Positions 1 through 9,315 of a DNA stretch of 64,000 nucleotides are shown one piece after another. Position 1 is the stretch's first letter, and the number at the start of each line of letters is the position of its first letter. Both the position numbers and the translations under genes were made by a program. The notes under the pieces were generated by a model. That model was not told the origin of the DNA, ran no database searches, and saw nothing but the letters and a program-made list of their open reading frames with translations. The stretch spans positions 339,324 to 403,323 of the forward strand of contig NZ_GL890985.1 of NCBI RefSeq assembly GCF_000212815.1. The letters are read 5' to 3'. The stretch comes from Streptococcus sanguinis SK49. GTDB taxonomy: Bacteria > Bacillota > Bacilli > Lactobacillales > Streptococcaceae.

Positions 1-709
1 CTGGCGCCCCAATCATAGAGGCAGTAACGACCATAGACAGAGCTAACATGATGGTCTGATTGACCCCAGCTAGGATGGTATTTTTAGCCAGAGGCAGCTC
101 AACTTTGAAGAGCTTCTGCTTGCCAGTGCCCCCGAAGGAGTCTGACGCTTCAATCAGCTCGGTCGGAATCTGACGAATGGCTAGATTGGTAAAGCGGACA
201 GTCGGTGGCAGGGCAAAGATGACAGAGGCAAAGACCCCAGGCACCATACCGATACCGAAGAAGGCCACGGCCGGTATCAGGTAGACAAAGGCCGGCATGG
301 TCTGCATAAAGTCCAGCAAGGGCTTGATAACTGCTTCGACGCGGTTGCTCTTAGCCATCCAAATCCCCAGTGGAATACCGATGATAATGGAAATGGCACT
401 GGAGACGATGACCAAGGTCACAGTGTTCATGAGATTTTCCCAGAGGCCTTGGTTGTAAACAAAGAGCAGGCCTAGGAGGGTGAGCAGGGGCAGCCCCAGC
501 TTACGCTTGGAAATCAAATAGGTAAAAATAGTGATGACTGCGATAAAGAGCAGGGGCGGAATGAAGAGCAGGGTGTCTGTCATTCCATTCATGATGGCAT
601 TTCCGATAGCCTGAAGGACCGAGAAAAGCCCGGAGAAGGCATCAGTTACCCAGTTAGTAAAGGCCTCAACCCATTGAGAAACGGGGATTGGCTGTTGTAA
701 AATATTCAA
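1..709 (-). CDS. opuAB: Glycine betaine/proline ABC transporter permease, 3' part outside window
   Basis: This is the membrane component of an OpuA/BusA-type osmoprotectant importer. About 236 codons are visible and the reading frame runs off the left edge. I chose a TTG start at 707-709 because GGGAGG lies 8 bases upstream and the translation begins MNILQQPIPVSQWVEAF. Several hydrophobic segments follow, then a typical binding-protein-dependent permease stretch (FMQTMPAFVYLIPAVAFFGI, later the EASDSFGGTGKQKLFKVELP coupling loop). In streptococci this gene usually encodes permease fused to a C-terminal substrate-binding domain, but that part is not in view. It lies 14 bp downstream of opuAA and is surely co-transcribed with it. 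Confidence 0.9.
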   Translation of the reverse strand, partial: MNILQQPIPVSQWVEAFTNWVTDAFSGLFSVLQAIGNAIMNGMTDTLLFIPPLLFIAVITIFTYLISKRKLGLPLLTLLGLLFVYNQGLWENLMNTVTLVIVSSAISIIIGIPLGIWMAKSNRVEAVIKPLLDFMQTMPAFVYLIPAVAFFGIGMVPGVFASVIFALPPTVRFTNLAIRQIPTELIEASDSFGGTGKQKLFKVELPLAKNTILAGVNQTIMLALSMVVTASMIGAP

Positions 710-723
710 AATGCGAACCTCCC

Positions 724-1914
724 TTATTCTTCAGATTCAGTAGTATTGGCCAAAGCTTCGATGACTCGACCTTTAATAATAACGCCGACTAATTTGTCCT
801 TATCATCTACAACGGCCAGAGGCGCTGGTGAATCGTAAATCAGCGGGAAAATATCAGTAATCAGGGTTTCCTGAGTGACCTTGCGGACGTTCTTATCAAT
901 CACTTCAGCCAGTGCTTGATGTTGCTTACGGGCATCGCGAGCGGCTTCGGCAGTTAGACTACCCTTGAGATGTCGCTTCCTATCCACAGCCAGCAGCATA
1001 CTGACCTCTTCTTTTTTCATCCGATTAAGAGCCACGGTTGGTCCGTCAATGTCAATGTTGGTAGTCAGTGGCGTTGTCATGATATTCTGGGCAGTCAAGA
1101 CCTTGGAGCGATCCACATCCTCAACGAACTCTCGAACGAAGTCGTTGGCTGGATTGGTCAGGATTTCCTCACCGGTGCCAATCTGCATAATCTGACCGTC
1201 AGCCATAATAGCAATACGGTCACCGATACGCAGGGCCTCATTGAGATCGTGGGTGATAAAGATAATGGTACGCTCATGCTCTGCCTGCAGATCCAGCAGT
1301 TCATCCTGCATTTCGCGGCGGATAAGGGGATCTAGAGCTGAGAAGGCCTCGTCCATGAGCAGAATATCAGGATTATTGGCCAAAGCTCGAGCCAGACCGA
1401 CCCGCTGCTGCATCCCACCGGAGAGCTGATCGGGGTATTGATCCTTGAAGGACAGGAGACCAGCATTGTCCAGAGCTTGTTCAGCTAGGCGCGTGCGCTC
1501 CTCCTTATCAACACCTCGGACTTCCAGACCGAACTCAGTATTTTCCAGAATGGTCCGATGAGGGAAGAGGCCGAAGTTCTGGAAGACCATATTGAGCTTG
1601 TGGCGGCGAACGTCACGCAGCTCCTCTTCGTTCATCTTGGCTACATCTTGGCCGTCGATGTAAATGTCGCCTGATGTTGGGTCAATCAATCGGTTGAGCA
1701 GGCGGATAAGGGTAGACTTCCCACTACCGGACAGTCCCATGATGACAAAAATTTCTCCGGTCTGAACCTCAAAGTTTACATCGTAAACTCCGACAGTAGC
1801 ACCGGTTTTTTCTAAAATTTCCGTTTTGCTTTTGGCTTGCTGCACCATTTCCAGTGCCTGCTTTTGCCTTTTGCCGAAAATTTTAGTCAAATGTTTTACT
1901 TCTAGTTTATTCAA
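724..1914 (-). CDS. opuAA: Glycine betaine/proline ABC transporter ATP-binding protein OpuAA (BusAA)
   Basis: This ATPase energises betaine uptake during osmotic stress. The ABC domain has Walker [10 protein letters not shown], signature LSGGMQQR and Walker [14 protein letters not shown]. The last ~120 residues form a CBS-like regulatory region (starting around [20 protein letters not shown]), as in OpuA proteins that sense ionic strength. The frame is open up to a TTG at 1935. I place the start at the TTG at 1912-1914 because AAAGGAG lies 7 bases upstream and the product then begins [14 protein letters not shown]. It is the first gene of the opuAA-opuAB unit, driven by the operator-overlapped promoter at 1983-2011. 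Confidence 0.93.
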   Translation of the reverse strand: MNKLEVKHLTKIFGKRQKQALEMVQQAKSKTEILEKTGATVGVYDVNFEVQTGEIFVIMGLSGSGKSTLIRLLNRLIDPTSGDIYIDGQDVAKMNEEELRDVRRHKLNMVFQNFGLFPHRTILENTEFGLEVRGVDKEERTRLAEQALDNAGLLSFKDQYPDQLSGGMQQRVGLARALANNPDILLMDEAFSALDPLIRREMQDELLDLQAEHERTIIFITHDLNEALRIGDRIAIMADGQIMQIGTGEEILTNPANDFVREFVEDVDRSKVLTAQNIMTTPLTTNIDIDGPTVALNRMKKEEVSMLLAVDRKRHLKGSLTAEAARDARKQHQALAEVIDKNVRKVTQETLITDIFPLIYDSPAPLAVVDDKDKLVGVIIKGRVIEALANTTESEE

Positions 1915-1933
1915 CGTATTTCTCCTTTTGTAC

Positions 1934-2005
1934 AAGTGACTACATGTTTATTTTGATAAGTTGTCACTTAAAAGACCATCACAGTATAACATCGTGTGGT
2001 CACTT
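1934..2005 (-). promoter_or_regulatory. Candidate BusR operators (two sites) in the opuA promoter region
   Basis: A perfect 7-bp inverted repeat, AAGTGAC (1934-1940) and GTCACTT (1963-1969), is separated by exactly 22 bp. A second, weaker copy with the same 22-bp spacing uses AAAAGAC (1970-1976) and GTCACTT (1999-2005). The last half-site lies in the -35/-10 spacer of the opuA promoter and the first pair lies between promoter and gene. Widely spaced half-sites fit the published binding mode of the tetrameric c-di-AMP-responsive repressor BusR, encoded next door. Confidence 0.75.
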
Positions 2006-2011
2006 TGTCAA
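1983..2011 (-). promoter_or_regulatory. Promoter of opuAA-opuAB
   Basis: Reading the minus strand, TTGACA (complement of 2006-2011) is followed after 17 bp by TATACT (complement of 1983-1988). This is a near-consensus sigma-A promoter about 70 bp upstream of opuAA. A repressor half-site GTCACTT fills the end of the spacer next to the -35 box. Confidence 0.85.
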
Positions 2012-2162
2012 ACCCAAAAGACCGTCAGACCGGCATTTTTCGGCTATTATAAAAAAGGGAGTGGGGATTTTTGGAATATTTCTGAAAGTCATAAAAACCT
2101 TGTCAGACAGCGGATTCGCTTGTCTATTCTGTTTTTTTGACAAAGAAAAAACAAGTGCTGTT

Positions 2163-2804
2163 TCACTTGTTTGTTTCAATTTCATTAAAAAATAAATTAT
2201 GCATCAAACCGACTGATAATTCGTTGCCAACAAAGTAGATGGTATTGCCGGCTTCTAGCTTGGTATAAGGACCAGGCGAGATTAGGAGTTGGTCTCCCTG
2301 CTGGACTGCGACAATGGTAGCGCCAGTCGAGTGCCAGATATTGAGCTCATTGATGGATTTTCCTAGGTTGATAGCGTCTGCTGAGAGCTGCAGCTCGTAG
2401 GGATTGAAAGGGAAGCGCTGCTGGACATCTTTGGTCCGGCTGAGAAGCTGATTGAGCAGCTGGGAAAAGTTGGCAAATTCTTCCTCTTGGCGTTGGATGC
2501 TCTGGTGGAGCTTGCTTTTGAGGTCCTGCAGAGAGTTGACATCTTTATAGGTCTCGAGAAACTGCTGGGCTTTTTCCTTGGAGGAGATGAAGGCTCCACT
2601 ACCGTGACGGACTTCCATGATTTCCAGATCTACCAGCACATTGATAGCCTTGCGGGCTGTTTCAGGGGAGACATTGAAGTTGCTGGCTAGGGTAGATCGG
2701 GCATAGATTTTGCTGCCGATGGGATATTTGCCATCAACAATTCGCTCGGCAATGGCGACGGCAATCTGCTGGTAGCGTGGGAATGCGACTTCTTTTTTGC
2801 TCAT
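2163..2804 (-). CDS. busR: GntR-family repressor with RCK_C domain, BusR
   Basis: Residues 1-75 form a GntR winged helix (SKIYARSTLASNFNVSPETARKAINVL, then EVRHGSGAFIS). A helical linker with coiled-coil character follows (LKSKLHQSIQRQEEEFANFSQLLNQLL). The C-terminal ~85 residues match the TrkA-C/RCK_C fold (STGATIVAVQQGDQLLISPGP ... GNTIYFVGNE). This architecture is that of BusR, which represses the betaine uptake operon and senses cyclic di-AMP in Lactococcus and Streptococcus. The gene lies directly upstream of opuAA on the same strand, separated by the operator region. I prefer the ATG at 2802-2804, which has GGAGG 5 bases upstream, over the longer frame to 2816. Confidence 0.9.
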   Translation of the reverse strand: MSKKEVAFPRYQQIAVAIAERIVDGKYPIGSKIYARSTLASNFNVSPETARKAINVLVDLEIMEVRHGSGAFISSKEKAQQFLETYKDVNSLQDLKSKLHQSIQRQEEEFANFSQLLNQLLSRTKDVQQRFPFNPYELQLSADAINLGKSINELNIWHSTGATIVAVQQGDQLLISPGPYTKLEAGNTIYFVGNELSVGLMHNLFFNEIETNK

Positions 2805-2840
2805 GAGGACCTCCAATTTTATGACAGGAATATAGCTATG

Positions 2841-2869
2841 ATTATAATATAAAACTGGAAGATTGAAAA
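2841..2869 (-). promoter_or_regulatory. Probable busR promoter
   Basis: Minus strand TTTTCA, 17 bp, TATAAT (complement of 2841-2846), 36 bp before the busR start. The -35 box is weak and the -10 box is consensus. Confidence 0.5.
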
Positions 2870-2984
2870 GTGCCCTTTGTAAAATCGACCGTCTTAACCG
2901 CCTCTTCTTGCCTTTATTTTTACTTTTTTAAGTAGTATAATATGTCTAAAAGTCAGAGGTCTTCTGGAAAGGGTGAGGGCATTT

Positions 2985-4679
2985 ATGTCGCAATTTATCG
3001 TGGTATTACTGGGCTTTTTGGCGGTGCTAGTGCTTGTCATAGTCTTCGCTATTCGGAGAAAGATTCGCTTTAAGAAGCGTTTAGCTGCTGCTTGGGGAAG
3101 TCGTGAGCGGGTGGATTGCCGGCCAGACAGTGAGTCCAGTCTATATGAGTCCTTTTTGTTAGACGAAGAAGCTGGAACCTATGATAGTCTGGTGGACGAC
3201 CAGACTTGGGGAGATTTGGACTTTTTTGATGTTTTTCAGGATATTGATACAGCATCCCAATCCAGTCTAGGTTCAGAGTACCTTTACAGCAAACTCCGCC
3301 TGTTGCATTTCGAGGCAGATCAGGAATTTGATGATTTGCAGGCATATTTAGCCCAACATCCAGAGGTGCGCATTCAGCTGCAGTTGCTTTTTTCTGAGAT
3401 TGGCAAGAAAAACCACAATCAAGCCAAGAAACTAATCTATAAACCAGCTCAGGCTAATCACAGGGGAAGTTTTAACCTGCTTTTGGCTGCAATTCCGCTA
3501 CTTTCCCCTTTACTCTATTTTGTCAATCCTAGTCTGGGATATATAGTTCCCATCATCAGCATGGCCTTTAATATCGTTTACTCCATGGCCACGCGCTGGT
3601 CTCTCGAGATGAAGTTGGACAGCATGGGCTATCTGGTACGGATCTTCTATATTGGTGAAAAGATTGCCCGCCTGCCCTTGCCCCAGCAAGCTGCTCTGAA
3701 AGAAGCGGTGGCTTCTTTTAGCCGAACACGGCTTTTTGGAGAAGTCTTTCGGCCGCAGTCGGGTGCCTCTGAGCTGGAGATTTTCTATCTCTATATCAAC
3801 TCCGTCTTGCTCATACCTCAGTTAGCTCAGGCCTATATCTCCAATCGCCTGGTAAAGGCCAATCAACAGGCTAGGCAAGTGCTGGAGATTCTAGGTCGCT
3901 TAGAGGCAGCGATTGCTGTACTTAACTACAAGGAAAGCCTGCCAATTTATGCTAAACCTAGCTTTACAAGCTCAGCTGGGATGAAAGGCAAGGGCCTCTA
4001 TCACCCACTCTTAGAGCGACCTGTCAGCAATGATTTGGACTTTTCTAAGAATATGATGATTAGTGGCGATAATGCTTCTGGAAAATCGACTTACCTGAGA
4101 GTAGCAGCTATCAATGCTATCTTGGCTCAGGGGTTAGGCTTTGCTTGCGCCGAGAGCTTGACCTTGCAGCATGGTCATGTTTTGAGTTCAATGGATGTGA
4201 CCGACGACATCGGCTCTGGGGATAGTTACTTTATCGCCGAGAGCAGGGCTATTGAGCGCATGATAGATTCCTTGGAAGAAGAGGGCTTGCACTACTTTTT
4301 CATCGATGAGCTTTTTAAGGGAACCAATACTGTTGAGCGGATTGGTGCAGGAGTAGCAATCATTGATTGGCTAGCCCAGAAGCCCTGTCTTTACATGATT
4401 TCGAGCCATGATGTGGAGTTGGTAGAAGCCTCTGGTCAGCTCAATGCTCAATATCACTTTGACAGTCAATATATAGCAGGAGAGATTGTCTTTGACTATA
4501 AGATTAAGCAAGGCAGCGCTTTGACCAAGAATGCGGTTAATACACTAGAGAGCCTGAACTATCCAGAAGAGATCACGGATACAGCCAGGGAGATAATCAC
4601 CGCCTACGAAGCCAGCGGCAACTGGAGCTTGCTGGGAAAGGGACAGTCCAAATTGGATGACAAAGATAGGAATGGATAA
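2985..4679 (+). CDS. Membrane-anchored MutS-like ATPase
   Basis: The C-terminal ~220 residues are a MutS domain V ATPase: Walker A GDNASGKST, the MutS Walker B FFIDELFKGTNTVERIGAG, and a downstream ISSHDVEL segment (SxHD-type switch). The mismatch-recognition and connector domains of MutS are missing. Instead there is an N-terminal membrane helix (FIVVLLGFLAVLVLVIVFAI) and a hydrophobic hairpin around residues 165-210. The family is widespread in Firmicutes and commonly annotated as a MutS-family protein, but its role is unknown. A mismatch-repair role is doubtful because the DNA-clamp N-terminus is absent and the protein should be membrane-bound. I take the ATG at 2985 (GAGGG 5 bases upstream); a GTG at 2973 is the alternative. 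It overlaps or abuts the following phosphatase gene. Confidence 0.82.
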   Translation: MSQFIVVLLGFLAVLVLVIVFAIRRKIRFKKRLAAAWGSRERVDCRPDSESSLYESFLLDEEAGTYDSLVDDQTWGDLDFFDVFQDIDTASQSSLGSEYLYSKLRLLHFEADQEFDDLQAYLAQHPEVRIQLQLLFSEIGKKNHNQAKKLIYKPAQANHRGSFNLLLAAIPLLSPLLYFVNPSLGYIVPIISMAFNIVYSMATRWSLEMKLDSMGYLVRIFYIGEKIARLPLPQQAALKEAVASFSRTRLFGEVFRPQSGASELEIFYLYINSVLLIPQLAQAYISNRLVKANQQARQVLEILGRLEAAIAVLNYKESLPIYAKPSFTSSAGMKGKGLYHPLLERPVSNDLDFSKNMMISGDNASGKSTYLRVAAINAILAQGLGFACAESLTLQHGHVLSSMDVTDDIGSGDSYFIAESRAIERMIDSLEEEGLHYFFIDELFKGTNTVERIGAGVAIIDWLAQKPCLYMISSHDVELVEASGQLNAQYHFDSQYIAGEIVFDYKIKQGSALTKNAVNTLESLNYPEEITDTAREIITAYEASGNWSLLGKGQSKLDDKDRNG

Positions 4680-4683
4680 AAAG

Positions 4684-5514
4684 ATGACTGTAAAGATGAT
4701 AGCGACAGACATGGATGGAACCTTGCTAGACGGACAGGGCCAGCTGGATTTGCCGCGTCTGGCTACTATTTTAGAGGAGCTGGAGAAGAGAGACATTCGC
4801 TTTGTGGTGGCTACTGGTAATGAAATTCTACGAATGCGTCTGCTATTGGGAGATTTGGTAGAACGAATGACCTTGGTAGTCGCCAACGGAGCCCGGATTT
4901 TTGAAAAGAACCAGCTAAGCATGAGTAGCTTCTGGGAACCTGGATTGATTAGGGATGCGCTGGCTTACTTTGCTGGGCGTGAAAGGGAGCTTCAGCTGGT
5001 TGTGACCTCCGAAAGAGGCGGATTTGTCCAGGAGGGGACAGAGTTTCCCTTGATTGAAAAGGTTATGACTAAGGAAATGGCCCAGCTTTTCTATAAGCGT
5101 ATGAATTTTGTTCCTAGTCTTCAGGATTATCCTTTTGACAAGGTCTTGAAAATGAGTATGATGGTAGAAGAGGCTGCAGCAGCAGAGCATGCTCGTCTGA
5201 TTAATCAGCATTTTGCAGGCCGATTGAGCGCTGTTGCCAGTGGTTATGGAGCGATTGACATCCTCCAAGATGGGATGCATAAGGCCTGGGGCTTGCAGCA
5301 GCTGATGGCTAAGTGGCAGATTCAAAGCTCGGAAATCATGGCTTTTGGCGATAGTGAAAACGATATGGAAATGCTTGAATTAGCAGGTATTTCTTACGCC
5401 ATGGAAAATGGCGATGAGCGGGTCAAAGGGGTGGCAGATTACCTAGCGCCGGCCAACACAGAAGCTGGGGTTCTACAGGTGATTGAGCAATACTTAGAAG
5501 AGGGAAAAGGATAA
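4684..5514 (+). CDS. Cof-type HAD-superfamily phosphatase
   Basis: Motif I DMDGTLLDG is at the N-terminus, a type IIB cap occupies the middle, and motif IV GDSENDMEMLELAGISYAMENG is near the C-terminus. These are the hallmarks of Cof-like sugar-phosphate or nucleotide phosphatases of ~270 residues. The start is uncertain. ATGs at 4657, 4672 and 4684 are in frame; I prefer 4684 because GGA lies 7 bases upstream and family members begin a few residues before the DxDGT motif. It follows the MutS-like gene without a gap and its TAA overlaps the next ATG by 1 base, so the three genes form one operon. The substrate cannot be told from sequence. Confidence 0.88.
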   Translation: MTVKMIATDMDGTLLDGQGQLDLPRLATILEELEKRDIRFVVATGNEILRMRLLLGDLVERMTLVVANGARIFEKNQLSMSSFWEPGLIRDALAYFAGRERELQLVVTSERGGFVQEGTEFPLIEKVMTKEMAQLFYKRMNFVPSLQDYPFDKVLKMSMMVEEAAAAEHARLINQHFAGRLSAVASGYGAIDILQDGMHKAWGLQQLMAKWQIQSSEIMAFGDSENDMEMLELAGISYAMENGDERVKGVADYLAPANTEAGVLQVIEQYLEEGKG

Positions 5515-6146
5515 TGGCAGTACAATTACTAGAAGAATGGCTTCTCAAGGAGCAGGCAAAAATGCAGCAAAACTACAGAGAACTCAATCAAGTCTCCGTC
5601 AAGGAGCCAGACATCATCTTTATCGGAGACTCCATCGTGGAATACTACCCTCTCTGTGAGCTCCTGCAGACAGATAAAAGAATGGTCAACCGCGGTATTC
5701 GGGGCTATAAGACTGATTTGCTTTTGGAAAACCTGGATGCCCATCTCTTTGGGCAGGCTCTGGATAAGGTCTTTATCCTGATAGGTACCAATGACATTGG
5801 CAAGGAGACGCCTCAGACAGAAACGCTGGCCAATTTAGAAGCTGCTATTCAGGAGATTTCCCGTGACTATCCGCTGGCTCAGATCCAGTTGCTGTCGGTC
5901 CTGCCGGTCAATGAAGCTCCAGCTTACAAGAGCACGGTCTATGTCCGCAGCAATGAAAAAATTCAGGCTCTTAATCAGGCCTATCGCCAGCTGGCCAGCG
6001 CCTATATGAATGTCCAGTTTATCGATCTCTACGATGCTTTTCTGGACGAGGAAGGCCAGCTACGCCCGGACTACACAACTGACGGCCTCCATCTGACCAT
6101 TGCTGGCTATGCAGCCCTGTCCAAGGCTTTGCAGGAGACGTTATAG
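5514..6146 (+). CDS. SGNH/GDSL-type hydrolase (lipase/acylhydrolase)
   Basis: The SGNH blocks are clear: block I IFIGDSIVEYYP with the nucleophile serine, block III LIGTNDIGKETP, and block V TTDGLHLTIAGY with the Asp-His pair. There is no signal peptide, so it should be cytoplasmic. The size (210 aa) is normal for the family, which includes esterases and acyltransferase-like enzymes. It starts inside the stop codon of the upstream Cof phosphatase (translational coupling) and is followed by a terminator at 6183. Confidence 0.85.
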   Translation: MAVQLLEEWLLKEQAKMQQNYRELNQVSVKEPDIIFIGDSIVEYYPLCELLQTDKRMVNRGIRGYKTDLLLENLDAHLFGQALDKVFILIGTNDIGKETPQTETLANLEAAIQEISRDYPLAQIQLLSVLPVNEAPAYKSTVYVRSNEKIQALNQAYRQLASAYMNVQFIDLYDAFLDEEGQLRPDYTTDGLHLTIAGYAALSKALQETL

Positions 6147-6182
6147 AGATAAAAATAGGGAGCGAAAAAAGCCCAACCAGAC

Positions 6183-6206
6183 AAATCTTCAAAGGAAGAT
6201 TTTTTT
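6183..6206 (+). terminator. Rho-independent terminator after the MutS-like/Cof/SGNH unit
   Basis: AAATCTTC, a 4-base loop, GAAGATTT, then a T-run. It separates this operon from the copper operon promoter at 6218. Confidence 0.8.
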
Positions 6207-6217
6207 AAAACTTTTGG

Positions 6218-6270
6218 TTGACAAATGTAAATCTTAGAGGTAAAATAGGATTATAAGATTTACAAATGTA
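6218..6270 (+). promoter_or_regulatory. Copper operon promoter with two cop boxes
   Basis: TTGACA (6218-6223), 17 bp, TAAAAT (6241-6246). Cop box 1 GACAAATGTA (6220-6229) overlaps the -35 box. Cop box 2 TACAAATGTA (6261-6270) lies just downstream of the -10 box. Both match the KACANNTGTA consensus for CopY, so repression by CopY dimers at two sites is expected. Confidence 0.9.
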
Positions 6271-6289
6271 GATTTAGAAAGGAGAGCTC

Positions 6290-6685
6290 ATGCAAATTTC
6301 CAATGCGGAATGGCGCATCATGAAGATTATCTGGATGGAAGGCAAGCAGACCAGCACGGATTTGATCGCCGTCTTGTCCGAGCGCTTTGACTGGTCGAAG
6401 TCGACGGTCAAGACTCTCTTGACCCGCTTGGTGGAGAAAGGATGTTTGACTAGAGAAAAATCAGGCAAAGCCTTTGTTTACTCGGCTTTGTTGACGCAGG
6501 ACCAGAGTTTAGACTTGGTCGTTGAGGATGTGAAAGACAAGGTTTGCTCCAAAAGGATTGTCCAGGTGCTTGAAAACTTGATTCAGGAGAGTGACTTTAC
6601 GCTTGCAGATCTTAATCAGCTGCAGCAGGTCCTGGAAGAAAAGAAAGCAGAGGCTGTCGAAACAGTCCCTTGCAATTGTATGTAA
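6290..6685 (+). CDS. copY: Copper-responsive repressor CopY
   Basis: This is a BlaI/MecI-type winged-helix repressor of 131 aa: the N-terminal half has ISNAEWRIMKIIW and STVKTLLTRLVEKGCLTREKSG, followed by a dimerisation helix region. It should repress the cop operon when zinc-loaded and release DNA on copper binding. The C-terminus ends in CNCM directly followed by a stop. Characterised CopY proteins carry CxCx4CxC there, so only one CxC pair is present. AAGGAG lies just before the ATG. It is first gene of copY-cupA-copA. Confidence 0.92.
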   Translation: MQISNAEWRIMKIIWMEGKQTSTDLIAVLSERFDWSKSTVKTLLTRLVEKGCLTREKSGKAFVYSALLTQDQSLDLVVEDVKDKVCSKRIVQVLENLIQESDFTLADLNQLQQVLEEKKAEAVETVPCNCM

Positions 6686-6703
6686 TAGAAAGAAGGAAAT
6701 TCC

Positions 6704-7075
6704 ATGTTTGGATTGTTGATTAGTATTGTTTGTTTACTTGTGGTTGTCTTTATTGCTTGGTGGTTCTTTGCAGAGCATGAAAAGGTAAGCGGCCACGCTC
6801 GTCAGAAATCAGGTTATCAAGAAATTGAAGTCGAAGTCATGGGGGGCTATTCGCCTGAAACCATTGTCCTGAAAAAGAATGTTCCAGCCCGGATCATCTT
6901 TAATCGCAAGGATCCATCTTCATGTCTGGCTCAAGTGATCTTTCCAGATTTTGGCGTTCATGAAGATTTGCCTTTAGGTGAAAAACATGTCATTGAAATT
7001 ACGCCAGAAAAAGCGGGCGAATATGGGTATTCATGTGGAATGAACATGATGCATGGTCACATGATTGTGGAATAA
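6704..7075 (+). CDS. cupA: Membrane-anchored copper-binding cupredoxin CupA
   Basis: 123 aa with an N-terminal membrane helix ([19 protein letters not shown]) followed by a cupredoxin domain. Copper ligands are visible in the C-terminal [10 protein letters not shown] segment, with a further Cys in SSCLAQVIF. Size, order and motifs match pneumococcal CupA, which chelates Cu(I) at the membrane and passes it to CopA. It is 18 bp downstream of copY and 10 bp upstream of copA. Confidence 0.92.
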   Translation: MFGLLISIVCLLVVVFIAWWFFAEHEKVSGHARQKSGYQEIEVEVMGGYSPETIVLKKNVPARIIFNRKDPSSCLAQVIFPDFGVHEDLPLGEKHVIEITPEKAGEYGYSCGMNMMHGHMIVE

Positions 7076-7085
7076 AGGAGTAGGT

Positions 7086-9308
7086 ATGGTAGAAAAACAA
7101 AAAGCAGTTGTGGAAAACGGAGTGCAAAAGATCCGTATTACAGCAGAAAAAGGCTATAGTCCAAAGGAATTTCAACTTCAAAAAGGGATCCCTGCTGAAA
7201 TCACCTTCCATCGGGTCAATCCTTCCGGCTGTTACAAGGAAATTTTGTTTGAAGATCAGGGGATTTTAGAGCCTTTGGAAGTCGGTGTGGATAAGGTGAT
7301 ATCCTTTACTCCGACAGAAACAGGGGACTTCGAGTTTTCATGTGGAATGAAGATGCAAAAGGGTTCCTACACGGTTGTGGAAAAACGCCGTCGTGTCTTA
7401 AGTTTACGGGGTCGCTTTTGGATTACTAGTATCTTTACTCTTCCCTTATTGATCTTGATGATCGGGATGATGGCAGGATTTGTATCCCATCCAGTCAGTC
7501 GCTGGGGGACTTTTCTAGCGACAACGCCGATCATGTTGGTAGCAGGAGTTCCTTTTATTAAGAGTGCCTGGGCCTCATTTAAGAAGCATCATTCCAATAT
7601 GGATACCTTGGTAGCTCTTGGAACCCTGGTAGCCTATGTCTATAGTGTATTTGCCCTTTTTACTGGTCAGCCAGTATACTTTGAGGCTGCGGGTTTTATC
7701 ATCTTCTTTGTCCTCTTAGGGCAAATCTTTGAAGAACGGATGCGTAACAATGCCTCCGAGGCTGTGGAAAAGTTGTTGGATTTGCAGGCAAAAACGGCTC
7801 AAGTTCTCCGTGATGGGAACTATGTCGAGGTTGCGGCAGAAGATATCCAAATTGATGACTTGATTCGGGTCCGTCCTGGGGAAAAGATCGCGGTTGATGG
7901 GACGATTGTAGAAGGAAGTACGACCATTGATGAGTCGATGGTGACAGGTGAAAGCTTGCCTGTGGAAAAATCAGTTGGTGATGCAGTTATCGGCTCCACT
8001 ATCAACAGCAATGGGACCATTCTCTTTAAGGCTGAAAAAGTCGGTAGTGAGACCCTCCTATCTCAAATTGTGGACTTTGTCAAAATGGCCCAATCCAGTC
8101 GTGCTCCTATTCAAGATTTGACGGATAAGATTTCAGGTATCTTTGTTCCAGTGGTGACGATTTTGGCCATTGCGACTTTCTGGGTTTGGTCCGTGCTTTT
8201 GGGCGCGTCGCTTCAAGAGGCCATGCTCTATGCAGTCTCTGTCCTCATTATTGCCTGTCCTTGTGCCCTTGGTTTAGCAACCCCAACAGCCCTGATGGTC
8301 GGAACCGGCCGTAGTGCCAAGATGGGCGTTCTGATTAAAAATGGAACAGTTCTTCAAGAAGTGCAAAAGATTCAAACCGTTGTGTTTGATAAGACAGGGA
8401 CTATTACCATTGGCCAACCACTTGTAACCGATGTTGTAGGAGATGAAGCGCGTGTCTTGACACTGGCTGCTAGTCTTGAAACTTTTTCAGAACATCCACT
8501 AGCCCAAGCGGTGTTATCCCAAGCAGAAGAAAAAGGTTTGGTGTTATCCCCTGTGGAAAACTTCCAAGCGATTGAAGGAAAAGGGGTCCAAGGTCAGATC
8601 GACCAGCAGTTGGTGACCTTGGGAAATGGCAAACTTCATGACGGGACAGCGATGGATCCGGAGCTTGAAAAACGGATGGTAGAGTTGCAAGAGCAGGCCA
8701 AAACAGTGATCAGTTTGTCTGTGGATGGGCAAGTGATTGGCTTGATTGCCATTCAAGATGCTCCGAAGGCCAGCTCAAAAGAAGCGATCAAAAAGCTCAA
8801 AGAACGGGGCTTGAAAACGGTCATGTTAACGGGGGATAATGAACGGGTGGCCCAAGCTATTGCTAAGCAAGTGGGAATTGACACCGTCATTGCTGATGTC
8901 CTTCCTCAAGAAAAAGCTAGCGCCATCCAAAAACTGCAAGAAGCTAGCAAGGTCGCCTTTGTTGGAGATGGGATCAATGATGCTCCAGCTCTCTCGATCG
9001 CGGATGTGGGGATCGCTATGGGATCTGGAACGGATATTGCGATCGAGTCCGGTGGCATCGTGCTCACGCAAAATGATTTACTTGGCGTTGTGCGCGCCTT
9101 TGACATGAGTCAAAAGACCTTCCGCAGGATCTTACTCAATCTCTTCTGGGCCTCTATCTACAATATCCTTGGGATTCCAATTGCTGCTGGAGTCTTTGCA
9201 GGACTGGGATTGACCCTCAATCCAGAACTAGCAGGTCTTGCCATGGCCTTAAGTTCTGTGTCTGTTTTGACTAGCTCGCTGCTTCTCAATGTTGCGAAAA
9301 TTGATTAA
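7086..9308 (+). CDS. copA: Copper-exporting P1B-type ATPase CopA with N-terminal cupredoxin domain
   Basis: 740 aa. The N-terminus (residues ~1-100) is a CupA-like cupredoxin domain ending in CGMKMQKG, replacing the usual CxxC metal-binding domain. Then come the P-type ATPase elements: TGES actuator loop (MVTGESLPV), membrane CPC motif ([14 protein letters not shown]), phosphorylation site DKTGT, the HP motif (SEHPLAQAV) and the hinge [10 protein letters not shown]. Eight membrane helices are expected. I chose the ATG at 7086 (AAAGGAG 5 bases upstream) rather than the in-frame TTG at 7065, which lies inside cupA. It is the last gene of the copper operon; an interspersed repeat follows. Confidence 0.95.
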   Translation: MVEKQKAVVENGVQKIRITAEKGYSPKEFQLQKGIPAEITFHRVNPSGCYKEILFEDQGILEPLEVGVDKVISFTPTETGDFEFSCGMKMQKGSYTVVEKRRRVLSLRGRFWITSIFTLPLLILMIGMMAGFVSHPVSRWGTFLATTPIMLVAGVPFIKSAWASFKKHHSNMDTLVALGTLVAYVYSVFALFTGQPVYFEAAGFIIFFVLLGQIFEERMRNNASEAVEKLLDLQAKTAQVLRDGNYVEVAAEDIQIDDLIRVRPGEKIAVDGTIVEGSTTIDESMVTGESLPVEKSVGDAVIGSTINSNGTILFKAEKVGSETLLSQIVDFVKMAQSSRAPIQDLTDKISGIFVPVVTILAIATFWVWSVLLGASLQEAMLYAVSVLIIACPCALGLATPTALMVGTGRSAKMGVLIKNGTVLQEVQKIQTVVFDKTGTITIGQPLVTDVVGDEARVLTLAASLETFSEHPLAQAVLSQAEEKGLVLSPVENFQAIEGKGVQGQIDQQLVTLGNGKLHDGTAMDPELEKRMVELQEQAKTVISLSVDGQVIGLIAIQDAPKASSKEAIKKLKERGLKTVMLTGDNERVAQAIAKQVGIDTVIADVLPQEKASAIQKLQEASKVAFVGDGINDAPALSIADVGIAMGSGTDIAIESGGIVLTQNDLLGVVRAFDMSQKTFRRILLNLFWASIYNILGIPIAAGVFAGLGLTLNPELAGLAMALSSVSVLTSSLLLNVAKID

Positions 9309-9315
9309 ATGAAAT

